From the NCBI GenBank assembly GCA_041746855.1, contig JBGTGG010000467.1, positions 16,855 through 80,854 of the forward strand: 64,000 nt of DNA, written 5' to 3'. The notes beneath the pieces are model-generated. The model was given only the letters and a program-made list of their open reading frames with translations. It had not been told where the DNA came from and did no database searches. Numbering within the stretch: position 1 is the stretch's first letter; each line of letters begins with the position of its first letter. Of this stretch, positions 18,861 through 27,368 are shown piece after piece. A program made the position numbers and the translations under genes. The stretch is from JBGTGG01 sp041746855. Lineage in GTDB: Bacteria > Bacteroidota > Bacteroidia > Cytophagales > Cyclobacteriaceae.

Positions 18861-19064
18861 CCGCAAAGGCACAGAGGCGCAAAGTTGAGGCTGTTTGGCG
18901 ATATGACTTTCGAATGGTTGTCGGTTGCTGGTGGATTTGATAAATCTTGAACTTATTTGCACTTGGAAGAAATACATCAGAAGTATCTTACACCCAAACT
19001 ACTGGCGACTGGCAACTGGTAACTCACTACAAACCACCTTTGCGCCTTAGCGCCTTTGCGGTTA
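18859..19064. repeat. Inverted octad repeats enclosing heptad tracts
   Basis: The interval between cysQ and the antiterminator gene begins AACCGCAAAGGCACAG (18859) and ends CCTTAGCGCCTTTGCGGTTA (to 19064), giving inverted ends. Inside are two 7-bp periodic tracts: GGTTGTC, GGTTGCT, GGTGGAT near 18917-18937 and ACTGGCG, ACTGGCA, ACTGGTA, ACTCACT at 19001-19028. No open frame of note is inside. The whole could be a composite of dispersed repeats or a MITE-like unit. Confidence 0.65.
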
Positions 19065-19076
19065 ATATTGCATTTC

Positions 19077-19583
19077 ATGAACGCGGAGGAAAAACACTGG
19101 TTTGTATTCTACACCAAAAGCCGGCACGAAAAAAAGGTGTATGATCTCCTAGTAAGAAGAGGGTACGAGGTTTTCCTTCCCCTGCAAAAAGTAATGCGCC
19201 AGTGGAGCGACCGGAAGAAAAAAGTGGTCGTGCCCCTGTTCAACTCCTATATCTTTGTCTCGATCCATGCCCATCAAATCCAGGATGTGCTTCAGGAACC
19301 AGGTGTGGCCTGGAACATTCGCTATAATGGCAAACCTGCCGTTCTACATGAAAAGGAATACGATCTCATTAACCGTTTCCTTGAAACAGGTTTGTTACTG
19401 GAATCGGTGCCGATTGATTTTGAAAAAGGCGACCGGGTGGTAGTCATGAGTGGCGCACTCAAAGGAATCGAAGGGGCTGTTTTGCGTCATGCCTCCGGTA
19501 ACAAGTTTGGAGTCATGCTGGAAGCCCTGGGCCAAACCATTTTGGCTGATATAGATCCGGGCTTGCTCAAGAAAATTGATTGA
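19077..19583 (+). CDS. UpxY-family transcription antiterminator (NusG paralog)
   Basis: 168 residues from the ATG at 19077; the frame is open further upstream only through repeat sequence. The N-terminal NGN domain is clear (HWFVFYTKSRHEKKVYDLLVRRGYEVFLPL, PLFNSYIFV), and the KOW region follows (FEKGDRVVVMSGALKGIEGAV). UpxY-type proteins bind RNA polymerase near the promoters of capsule and exopolysaccharide operons and let it read through the long transcript. This one lies immediately upstream of a 38-kb single-strand polysaccharide locus, exactly where such a factor is expected. An octad repeat ends 12 bp before its start codon. Confidence 0.92.
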   Translation: MNAEEKHWFVFYTKSRHEKKVYDLLVRRGYEVFLPLQKVMRQWSDRKKKVVVPLFNSYIFVSIHAHQIQDVLQEPGVAWNIRYNGKPAVLHEKEYDLINRFLETGLLLESVPIDFEKGDRVVVMSGALKGIEGAVLRHASGNKFGVMLEALGQTILADIDPGLLKKID

Positions 19584-19648
19584 AGCCCAAAATGGGAAAA
19601 CCCCTTTCAATTGACAAAAATCGGGACAAAATGCTAAAAAAAAGCTAT

Positions 19649-19667
19649 TGAGTAGTTTTATTACTCA
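19649..19667. promoter_or_regulatory. Palindrome, possible operator of the winged-helix regulator
   Basis: TGAGTA (19649-19654) and TACTCA (19662-19667) form a 6-bp inverted repeat with a 7-nt spacer. It lies 23 bp before the regulator start and 12 bp before a TATTTTTG -7-like box at 19679-19686, so binding there could block transcription. The -7 box ends only 4 bp before the GTG start, so a transcript from it would be leaderless or the box is a coincidence. Confidence 0.4.
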
Positions 19668-19690
19668 TAACCATCCCTTATTTTTGGCCG

Positions 19691-20215
19691 GTGTTAGATA
19701 CCCTCATTACATCCCGCACACGTTTGAAAATGCTGTTGAAGTTTTTCACCAACGGTAAGTCCACCGCCTATCTACGCGGGTTGGCCGAGGAATTTGGGGA
19801 ATCTACCAACTCCATCCGCTTAGAACTCAATAAACTCTCCGAAGCCGGCTACCTGCTATCTTCCGAACAAGGCAGAACGATTGAATACAAAGCCAATCAT
19901 GATCATCCCTTGTATCCGGATTTACGCAGCATCGTGCATAAATATTTGGGAATCGACAAAATCATTGAAACAGTAGTTTCGAAGCTGGGTGATTTGAAAT
20001 ACGCTTTCATCACGGGAGACTATGCCCAGGGAAATGACAGTGGGATGATTGAGTTGGTGTTGGTAGGGGATATTGATAAAGACTTTCTAAAAAAGTGCAT
20101 TTTAAAAGCAGAAGAATTGGTGCAACGGGAAATTCAGGTAATGACGTTTTCTGAAGCCGAGTTTGATGCGGAAAAATATAATCCTACCACCACGCTGTGG
20201 TTGTGGGGAAAGTAA
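19691..20215 (+). CDS. Winged-helix transcriptional regulator of the polysaccharide locus
   Basis: 174 residues. Residues 1-75 form an ArsR-like winged helix (LITSRTRLKMLLKFF, LAEEFGESTNSIRLELNKLSEAGYL). The C-terminal part (KYAFITGDYAQGNDSGMIELVLVGDI) resembles a nucleotidyltransferase-like fold of unknown activity. Closely similar proteins stand at the head of many Bacteroidota exopolysaccharide loci. The GTG at 19691 is chosen because the first conserved helix begins immediately after it. Autoregulation through the upstream palindrome is possible. The next gene begins 204 bp downstream, a gap without another gene. Confidence 0.85.
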   Translation: MLDTLITSRTRLKMLLKFFTNGKSTAYLRGLAEEFGESTNSIRLELNKLSEAGYLLSSEQGRTIEYKANHDHPLYPDLRSIVHKYLGIDKIIETVVSKLGDLKYAFITGDYAQGNDSGMIELVLVGDIDKDFLKKCILKAEELVQREIQVMTFSEAEFDAEKYNPTTTLWLWGK

Positions 20216-20368
20216 TCTCGATTATCGGGGTTAAAATTTTATAAAACCTGTAGGTTCCAAAAATTGTAAAATGGGACTGAAAGGGCGGAGCTGGGAGTAA
20301 TGGTTAATACCTAATTGAAGATACATTTAGTGTGTATGTCTCGTCAACGCTTGATCTCTAAAAAAGCC

Positions 20369-20398
20369 TTTAATTTGATCCGAATTCCCCTATATTTA
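20369..20398 (+). promoter_or_regulatory. Weak promoter candidate for the export operon
   Basis: TATATTTA at 20391-20398 resembles the -7 TAnnTTTG box and is preceded at 18 bp by TTTA (20369-20372). The ATG of the export lipoprotein is 21 bp downstream. The match is imperfect; listed because the 204-bp gap before the first export gene should contain regulatory sequence. Confidence 0.25.
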
Positions 20399-20419
20399 CC
20401 GCTTCGTTTACCCTCATCT

Positions 20420-21211
20420 ATGAGAATTTCGGTTTTTATCCTTTTTTCAGCGCTCGCGCTTAGCAGCTGTGTTACGAATAAGAAGTTTGTCTACCTGCAA
20501 AAAGATGATGTCAATCCGGTCAAGGGCCAGTTGCCGATAGACACCGTTGTACGGACCTATCAGGTTGAAACCTATAATTATTTAATTCAGCCAAATGATT
20601 TGATTTCTGTCAGATTTGAGTCGCTAAGCCCGGAAGAGTATGATTTTCTGTCAAACAATGTGCAAAGACAGCAAAATGCAAATCCCGGAAACGCTTTACT
20701 CATTGGGGAACTCGTGGATGAAAATGGTGAGATTCCTTATCCCGTTGTTGGCAAAGTGAAAGTGGCAGGGCTTACTGTATTTCAATTGCAGGATAAGTTG
20801 CAACAAGTGGCAAATGATTATTTGGATAACCCGGTAGTGAAGGTGCGGCTTCTGAATTACCGAATGACATTGTTGGGGGAAGTAAACCGGGAAGGCACCG
20901 TCACCTTTCCAAACAACCGGGTTACGTTGTTGGAAGCCATTGGAATGGCAGGTGGGCTAACGGATTTAGCGGACAAGAAAAATTTAAAACTGATTCGCCA
21001 GATCAATGGGAAAACGGAAGTAGTGTACGTGGATTTACTCGATGAGAATTTTATCAATTCACCCTATTACTATGTGCATCAAAACGATGTCCTGATCACA
21101 GGTGCACTCAAGCAACGGCCTTTTCGAAAGTACTTTGGCCAGAATTTATCCCTTGTCATCTCTTCCCTCTCGTTGCTGATTTTAACATACAGTTTAATCA
21201 ATCCGAACTAA
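20420..21211 (+). CDS. Polysaccharide export outer-membrane lipoprotein (OPX family)
   Basis: 263 residues from the ATG at 20420, which starts a signal peptide with lipobox ALSSC; an upstream in-frame start at 20315 would bury it. The export domain follows (YLIQPNDLISVRF, PYPVVGKVKVAGLTVFQLQDKL) and then an SLBB-type domain (VTLLGEVNREGTVTFPNNRVTLLEAIGMAGGLTD). A C-terminal hydrophobic helix (LVISSLSLLILTYSLI) crosses a membrane. OPX proteins form the exit channel for capsule or exopolysaccharide, paired with a PCP co-polymerase, here encoded 2 bp downstream. Confidence 0.95.
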   Translation: MRISVFILFSALALSSCVTNKKFVYLQKDDVNPVKGQLPIDTVVRTYQVETYNYLIQPNDLISVRFESLSPEEYDFLSNNVQRQQNANPGNALLIGELVDENGEIPYPVVGKVKVAGLTVFQLQDKLQQVANDYLDNPVVKVRLLNYRMTLLGEVNREGTVTFPNNRVTLLEAIGMAGGLTDLADKKNLKLIRQINGKTEVVYVDLLDENFINSPYYYVHQNDVLITGALKQRPFRKYFGQNLSLVISSLSLLILTYSLINPN

Positions 21212-21213
21212 GC

Positions 21214-23628
21214 GTGGATAATTCAAATTTTGACCCGTCCCATCAACCGCAGGCACCATCCGGCTTTACTCTGGACTTCAAGCGTGTTTTAGCGAGGGCA
21301 ATCCGCTTTTGGTATGTGGTGGTTATTGCATTGGTGGTAGCATTGGCTGTAGCATTTTACAATAACAGATACACACAAAAGGTTTACCCCATATCCGCTT
21401 CCATTGTCATTATTGAAGCAAAGGAAGTGGGGGGAAGTGCAGACCTGTTGTTTAAAAATTCTTTGATCGATCCGTACCGGAATTACCTCAACGAACCGTA
21501 TATCATCCGATCGTATCCGTTAATTGAAAAAGTAATACAGGATTTAAACTTTCACATCACTTTTCTAAGGGAAGGATACTTCATGACTACCGATGCGTAT
21601 GATTATTTGCCGGTAATTGCTTCCTGGTGTGACCCCGATGAGATCAAAGAAGGAAAATTTATTTTCAAACTTGTGGATGAATCCCACTATTCCCTTGCGG
21701 AATTTTCTGACAATGAAAGTAAAAAAGCCAGCGTTTTTGCATTCAATGACTCCATCCAATTTGGTGGCACCAGTTTGTGCATCCGTACACTACCCGATCG
21801 TAAAATCGATAACTACATGGGGGTTTCTTTTTTACTTACGATTAAAACTCCAACAAAAATAGCTGCAGGCTATATCAGTAAATTAAAAGTGGAGTGGGCA
21901 GAGATGGGTTCCGGGGTAGTGAACTTGAGCCTCACCGGCACAAACGATCAAAAGGAAATTGATTTTCTGAATGGATTGATCAGTGCGTATCAGGCCCGGG
22001 ATTTGGAGAAGAAAAATGAAACAGCCAGAAAGACAATTGAATTTATCCAGAAGCAACTGACAGGTATAAAAGATTCCTTGCGCATCGTTGAGTCCCAACT
22101 CGAGCGTTTTGGCAACAGCAGCCGCGTAAAAGACATGAGTGCGGATGCCCAACGTTTTTTGATAAAAATGGAAGAGTTTGAAATGCAGAAGTCTGAATTG
22201 CTGATCCGGGAGAACTACTACCAATACCTGAACGAATATTTAAAAAAGGGAGATGGCAACCTCGATCAAATCGTGTTACCATCATCCATTGGCATTGCCG
22301 ATCCGGTGCTGAGTGCACTGATCACTAAAATGGTGGAGCTGCAACTGGAGATCAAGATGTTTGCGAGCCCTGAAAAAGAGCGAAATCCACGCGGTATTTT
22401 GAAACTGGAAAGCTTGAATGAGATCAAACAGAATGTGTTGGAATCGGTGAAGACCTTAAAGTCTACTGACAAAATAAAGATGGATTTCCTCAACAAACAG
22501 CTTGGGCAAATTGAAAGGCAATTGGATTTGCTTCCCGCTTCCGAACGGCAGTTGATTGCCGTACAACGCAATTATTCATTGCTCGAAAATTTGTATGTCT
22601 TCTTAATGCAAAAATTATCCGAAGCGAGTATCAGCGAAGCGTCTACCAGTTCTGGTATTTTGGTAGTAAACCCTCCGATGAAAGGGGGCGCTATCTCACC
22701 CAATCCGGTGCGGAATTATTTAATGGCCACTGCGATCGGGTTGGTGACTCCGTTACTCATTTTTATTCTTTTTGAATTGCTCAACAACAAAGTACAATCA
22801 AAAGAAGACATTGATAAGATGAGTGACATTCCGTTTTTAGGGGGTGTGGGACATTCTGTGGGGAGTACGTTAGCCGTGTTGGAGCAGCCCAAATCGGGAG
22901 TGGCCGAGTCTTTTCGGGCCATGCGCTCCAATCTCAACTTCTTTACCGGCAATAAAAACAAGCAGGTTTTTATGGTCAGCAGTTCCATCAGTGGGGAAGG
23001 GAAAACGTTTACCACCATCAACCTGGCCACGGTATTCGCCTTATCCGGAAAGAAAACATTGATTGTAGGCGCGGATATGCGGAGACCGAAAATTTTCGAA
23101 GACTTTAAACGCGCCAACCAATTTGGATTAAGTACCTACCTCTCCCGCCTTTCTGAATTTGACCAGGTGGTACAAGACACCGAAATCGAAAACCTCTTTT
23201 TCGTGAGCGGTGGACCTGTGCCGCCCAATCCATCGGAGCTCTTGCTCACCGATCGATTTGAAGCGTTTGTGAAAACCGCGATCGATCAGTTCGATTATGT
23301 GATCATTGATACGCCTCCGTTGGCGCTCGTTACCGATGCCTTTGTGATTTCCAAGTTTGCCAACCATACCGTGTTTGTGTTGCGCCAAAATTATTCGCCC
23401 AAAGCGTTTGTCAGAAGCATTGATGAATACTACCAAACAGGCAAGCTGAAGAACATGAGCATCCTGCTGAATGATATTTATAAATCCGGACTGGGCTATG
23501 GCTACGGCCAAAGCTATGCCTACCAGTATGGATATTCGTATGGCTATGGCTACGGTGCTGGCTACTATGAAGAAAATGGAAAAAAACGCACCACGAAGGG
23601 ATGGCGAAGATTATTTAAAAAGGAATGA
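21214..23628 (+). CDS. Polysaccharide co-polymerase / BY-type tyrosine kinase (Wzc-like)
   Basis: 804 residues, GTG start. An N-terminal Wzz domain starts with a membrane helix (VVVIALVVALAVAFY), then comes a large periplasmic region with coiled-coil character (about 260-460) and a second membrane helix near 500 (YLMATAIGLVTPLLIFILFELL). The cytoplasmic kinase has Walker A SGEGKT (593-598), Walker A' VGADMRRPK and Walker B YVIIDTPPLALVTDA. The tail at about 760-790 is a tyrosine cluster (YGYGQSYAYQYGYSYGYGYG), the autophosphorylation region. Cycling phosphorylation of this tail controls chain length and export in homologs. It overlaps the next gene by 4 bp. Confidence 0.96.
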   Translation: MDNSNFDPSHQPQAPSGFTLDFKRVLARAIRFWYVVVIALVVALAVAFYNNRYTQKVYPISASIVIIEAKEVGGSADLLFKNSLIDPYRNYLNEPYIIRSYPLIEKVIQDLNFHITFLREGYFMTTDAYDYLPVIASWCDPDEIKEGKFIFKLVDESHYSLAEFSDNESKKASVFAFNDSIQFGGTSLCIRTLPDRKIDNYMGVSFLLTIKTPTKIAAGYISKLKVEWAEMGSGVVNLSLTGTNDQKEIDFLNGLISAYQARDLEKKNETARKTIEFIQKQLTGIKDSLRIVESQLERFGNSSRVKDMSADAQRFLIKMEEFEMQKSELLIRENYYQYLNEYLKKGDGNLDQIVLPSSIGIADPVLSALITKMVELQLEIKMFASPEKERNPRGILKLESLNEIKQNVLESVKTLKSTDKIKMDFLNKQLGQIERQLDLLPASERQLIAVQRNYSLLENLYVFLMQKLSEASISEASTSSGILVVNPPMKGGAISPNPVRNYLMATAIGLVTPLLIFILFELLNNKVQSKEDIDKMSDIPFLGGVGHSVGSTLAVLEQPKSGVAESFRAMRSNLNFFTGNKNKQVFMVSSSISGEGKTFTTINLATVFALSGKKTLIVGADMRRPKIFEDFKRANQFGLSTYLSRLSEFDQVVQDTEIENLFFVSGGPVPPNPSELLLTDRFEAFVKTAIDQFDYVIIDTPPLALVTDAFVISKFANHTVFVLRQNYSPKAFVRSIDEYYQTGKLKNMSILLNDIYKSGLGYGYGQSYAYQYGYSYGYGYGAGYYEENGKKRTTKGWRRLFKKE

Positions 23629-24449
23629 GCAGGTCACTGACCACTATTAAACCCACCAGCGGTTTTCGTTTTGTCAATCTCCGCGAACTTGTTGAATATA
23701 AGGATCTCCTCTATTTTCTGGTGTTGCGGGGTATCAAAGCCAAGTATGCACAATCTATACTGGGGATTGGCTGGGCGGTTATACAGCCGCTCTTTACAAC
23801 CCTGGTTTTTACCATTGTATTTGGCAATCTCGCAAAGGTAACGTCTGATGGAATGCCTTATTTCATTTTCAGTTTAACGGGCATGGTCTGCTGGAATTAT
23901 TTTTCCGGTACGTTGACAGAATCCACCAATAGTCTGGTGGCCAATGCCAACATGATTTCAAAAGTGTATTTCCCGCGTTTGGTGCTGCCGCTCGCGGCTG
24001 TATTTTCCAAGTTGCTGGATTTCATTATTGGAATGATCTTGTTGATTGTTTTTCTGTTTGTTTACAAAATCCCACTTTCCATCGAAGTGCTGGTATTGCC
24101 CTTGTTGATTTTGCTTTTGCTCATGACCTCCATTGGCATGGGCATGTTGCTGAGCGCGATGGCCGTGCAGTACCGTGATGTTCGGCACGCCATGTCGTTT
24201 CTTACACAAATACTAATGTATAGTGCGCCTGTGGTGTACCCGGCCAGCAGTGTACCGGAAAAATACCAGTTGCTGTATGCGCTCAACCCGATGGTGGGCG
24301 TGATCGAAGGATTCCGGGCAGCGTTGTTGCACACACGCCCGATCCCCTGGGATTTTATTGGGGTGGGTGCGATCGTAGCAATATGTGTGCTGGTGTGGGG
24401 CGCTTTGTATTTCCGCAAAATGGAAAGAGTATTTGCTGATGTGGTTTAA
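23625..24449 (+). CDS. ABC-2 polysaccharide exporter permease (Wzm-like)
   Basis: 274 residues with six predicted membrane segments and the ABC-2 permease pattern (YKDLLYFLVLRGIKAKYAQSILGIGWAVIQPL at 19-50, YRDVRHAMSFLTQILMYSAPVVYP, YALNPMVGVIEGFRAAL). It forms the membrane channel for polysaccharide together with the ATPase encoded at 26059. Start overlaps the kinase stop by 4 bp. Unusually, its partner ATPase is separated from it by a 532-codon AT-rich gene. Confidence 0.95.
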   Translation: MSRSLTTIKPTSGFRFVNLRELVEYKDLLYFLVLRGIKAKYAQSILGIGWAVIQPLFTTLVFTIVFGNLAKVTSDGMPYFIFSLTGMVCWNYFSGTLTESTNSLVANANMISKVYFPRLVLPLAAVFSKLLDFIIGMILLIVFLFVYKIPLSIEVLVLPLLILLLLMTSIGMGMLLSAMAVQYRDVRHAMSFLTQILMYSAPVVYPASSVPEKYQLLYALNPMVGVIEGFRAALLHTRPIPWDFIGVGAIVAICVLVWGALYFRKMERVFADVV

Positions 24450-26037
24450 AAAATCCAGCCTTAAGCAATTTTTTGAGTACAGTTCTTCTGACGAAAATCG
24501 TCAATGGTTTATCAATTTTATTTTACTATTAGTAGTCTTTTCCATTATTGGAGCATTAAATAGTTGGATTATTGGAAAACGAATTCCACTAGATTCAGAT
24601 ACCATCTCAGTGATTTACGATTTCTTGGTAATCGAAGGCAAGAAAATGCAACTACTTTATGCGACTTTTAGTGTATGGGCAATTTATAGTTTAGTTGTAA
24701 AGAGGGATGGCAGATGGTTTGATCTTAACGTCAGGATTGTCTGTCTAGTTTGCATTGCAATGTTGGTATGGACATTTGGTCTTTTTAACTACAATTACTA
24801 TTTTGATCAATTCCATTGGATAGATCGAATCGCTATCGTTTCATTAGGGGTTTTATCCTGTTATAGTCCACAAGTTATTCCTGTATTTTTAATTTCTTGC
24901 ATTGCTGTCTCCAAGCAATTCTACTTTGATAACCTCTTTAGTTATACTTTTGCGGATAAGCGCATTATTTTAACCATTCTATGGTTTTGTTTTTTCTGGC
25001 ATAATTTGCACAAACGAATAGCCAATCAAAGCGCCATTTTTTTTATAGTTACTATCGCAATAATTTTTCATTGGTATTTTTTAGCTGGGGTAGGTAAGAT
25101 CAATTTGAACTGGATAAGCGAGAATAATTCCTTTTATCTAGCTTATGCTTCTTACTTACATGGATGGTACCATTTTATTGATAATGAAACCTTACAGACG
25201 TTTTTTCAATTTTTATTCAAATCAAATAATTTTTTCGAAGTACTTGCTTTGTTGACAGAAGTCTTTCTTTTTTTATTCTTCTTCTACAAGCGTAGTTGGA
25301 ATAAGATAATAATAGGAATATATATATTCATGCATATTGCTATTTTCTTATCCACAGGTATTTTTTTTTGGAAGTGGATAATACTTCTTACTACTTTACT
25401 TCTTATTCTACTGATTGACAAGCATAATGCACTTTGTGTAAATGTTGGTGTGAGGAATCGTATTTTATTTTATACACTTGTTTTCATTCTTCCTTATTTG
25501 TTACGTACGACTCAACTCGCTTGGCTTGATTCAGGATTTGTCACAAAATATTCTATTGTAACATCGAGCGACCCGGGGGGGGGGTGGAAAAAGTTAGATT
25601 CTTCTTATTTCAGCCCGTATGATATTGCTTTTGCTCAAAATAGATTTAATTATTTAGATAAAGGCAAGCCAATAACTGGGACTTATGGGAGTACCATAAG
25701 TCATGAAATAAAAAATTATACATATGAGAAAGACTTGGGCGATCAAAGATTCTATACTGATTTTTTAAAAATGTCTGATTCAAAATTTGATAGTGCAAGA
25801 TCGAATCAATTTTATGATTTTGTCAAAAGATATATGAACAACAAGCAAAATTCAAATTCAAATTCAAATATTCTTGACTACTTAAGTCCTCCTCGTCATA
25901 TTTGGCAAGGTGAGTGGGAGATGCATGCAACTAACAAAAAGTCTCAAATAGGTTTGCTTATCGAAAGGTTTCAGATTAAGCAATTTGGAGAAATTTTGAT
26001 TGATTCTACCTTGGTAGAAATTGGTAATGTAAATTAA
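24439..26037 (+). CDS. Polytopic membrane protein, HTTM-like, with internal G10 tract
   Basis: 532 residues from the ATG at 24439 (overlapping the permease by 11 bp). About ten hydrophobic segments fill residues 20-370; the last 150 residues are soluble. The motif FHWYFLAGVGKINLNW followed by FYLAYASYLHGWYHF resembles the HTTM membrane domain of vitamin-K-dependent carboxylase relatives, but no catalytic residue can be claimed. Base composition is clearly more AT-rich than the flanking wzm and wzt genes, suggesting separate acquisition. Ten consecutive G (25575-25584, codons for PGGGW at about residue 379) lie at the junction of membrane and soluble parts; loss or gain of one G would truncate the protein. 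Function unknown. Confidence 0.7.
   Translation: MWFKKSSLKQFFEYSSSDENRQWFINFILLLVVFSIIGALNSWIIGKRIPLDSDTISVIYDFLVIEGKKMQLLYATFSVWAIYSLVVKRDGRWFDLNVRIVCLVCIAMLVWTFGLFNYNYYFDQFHWIDRIAIVSLGVLSCYSPQVIPVFLISCIAVSKQFYFDNLFSYTFADKRIILTILWFCFFWHNLHKRIANQSAIFFIVTIAIIFHWYFLAGVGKINLNWISENNSFYLAYASYLHGWYHFIDNETLQTFFQFLFKSNNFFEVLALLTEVFLFLFFFYKRSWNKIIIGIYIFMHIAIFLSTGIFFWKWIILLTTLLLILLIDKHNALCVNVGVRNRILFYTLVFILPYLLRTTQLAWLDSGFVTKYSIVTSSDPGGGWKKLDSSYFSPYDIAFAQNRFNYLDKGKPITGTYGSTISHEIKNYTYEKDLGDQRFYTDFLKMSDSKFDSARSNQFYDFVKRYMNNKQNSNSNSNILDYLSPPRHIWQGEWEMHATNKKSQIGLLIERFQIKQFGEILIDSTLVEIGNVN
25575..25584. repeat. G10 mononucleotide tract in coding sequence
   Basis: Ten G in a row inside an AT-rich gene, encoding Pro-Gly-Gly-Gly-Trp. 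Tracts of this length are prone to slipped-strand mispairing. Could also be a site of sequencing error. Confidence 0.85.
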
Positions 26038-26058
26038 AAATGAATAGTTCAATTAGCA

Positions 26059-27327
26059 GTGAGTAGTAGTATTGTAAATGTAAAGGGGGTAAGTAAACGC
26101 TATCGAATAGGCGTAGCAGAAGAGCGGAGTGAAACTTTTGCCGGTCAAATCATGGACATGGTGAAAGCACCACTGCGAAACTTGCGCCAGTTGCGATCAC
26201 TTTCACGTTTTAAAGATGAAGATGAAAGCGTGTTCTGGGCGCTTCAGGATATTTCGTTTGATATTCAAAAAGGTGAGGTGCTGGGCATCATTGGTCACAA
26301 TGGTGCCGGAAAAAGCACGTTGTTGAAAATCCTTTCGCGGATAACCGAACCTACTACTGGCGAAATAACAATAAACGGGCGGGTAAGCTCCTTGTTGGAG
26401 GTGGGTACGGGTTTCCACCCCGACCTTACAGGCCGAGAAAACATCTACATGAACGGCACCATACTGGGCATGCGAAAAAAAGAAGTAGATCGGAAGCTCG
26501 ATGAGATCATTGCGTTTAGCGGAGTGACAAAGTACATTGATACCCCCGTGAAGCGTTACAGTTCAGGGATGAAGGTACGCTTAGCGTTTTCTGTTGCTGC
26601 TCATTTGGAACCTGATGTGTTAATTATTGATGAGGTCTTGGCTGTTGGTGATGCGGAGTTCCAGTCGAAATGCATTGGAAAAATGGAAGATGTAGCTGGG
26701 CAAGGACGAACTGTGATCTTTGTCAGCCATGATATGGCTGCTATTAGATCCTTATGCAACAAAGCAATTTTACTTCAAGGTGGAAGAATTGTCTATAATG
26801 GGGATGTTGATGACACGATTAATTTTTACTTACATAACAACAGAGCAGACAGAATCGTAATAAACCAAGAGCAAAGTTTGCTTAAATATGATACCTCAAG
26901 TAAAATCAAATTACTAAGTCTAATGTTTGAGAACCGTGGGGGAATTAATGCATTGTGTCCAGGTGATGAGGTAAAAATTATTTTAAGGTATACTGTATTG
27001 CCAGAATTAGTTGGGAGCCAAATAGATTTCGCTTTTACTTTTAAGGACAAAAGAGGTGATAAACTTTTTGTAATTGATAATATCCATTTACGTCCAAGCT
27101 CATTTGATTTTAGTTTGGGATCAATTTCTTTTATCTTGAACCATTTTCCATTGGTTCCAGGTACTTATAAATTGGATATTTGGGTTGCGGAAAAGGGAGT
27201 TAAGTTGATCTTCATTTCAGATGAATTTGAATTAGAGGTGGTAAAAATTGGTTCAAACAATTCTAGTAAAATCAAAACCAAAAAAAAGCATGGTTATTTC
27301 ACAATACCGTATCAAATCAGCAACTAG
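26059..27327 (+). CDS. ABC exporter ATPase with C-terminal polysaccharide-recognition domain (Wzt-like)
   Basis: 422 residues, GTG start. Walker A is GHNGAGKST (79-87), the signature is YSSGMKVRLAFS, and Walker B is VLIIDEVLAVGD (Asp191/Glu192). Residues about 270-410 form the beta-sandwich Wzt-C domain that in O-antigen ATPases recognises the non-reducing end cap of the finished chain. This implies that the exported polymer carries a terminal modification; the nearby methyl-, acetyl- and sulfotransferases are candidates. Works with the permease at 23625. The upstream spacer is 21 bp. Confidence 0.95.
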   Translation: MSSSIVNVKGVSKRYRIGVAEERSETFAGQIMDMVKAPLRNLRQLRSLSRFKDEDESVFWALQDISFDIQKGEVLGIIGHNGAGKSTLLKILSRITEPTTGEITINGRVSSLLEVGTGFHPDLTGRENIYMNGTILGMRKKEVDRKLDEIIAFSGVTKYIDTPVKRYSSGMKVRLAFSVAAHLEPDVLIIDEVLAVGDAEFQSKCIGKMEDVAGQGRTVIFVSHDMAAIRSLCNKAILLQGGRIVYNGDVDDTINFYLHNNRADRIVINQEQSLLKYDTSSKIKLLSLMFENRGGINALCPGDEVKIILRYTVLPELVGSQIDFAFTFKDKRGDKLFVIDNIHLRPSSFDFSLGSISFILNHFPLVPGTYKLDIWVAEKGVKLIFISDEFELEVVKIGSNNSSKIKTKKKHGYFTIPYQISN

Positions 27328-27368
27328 TTACTATAATTAATAATGGAGTACTATTTTGACCAGATTTT

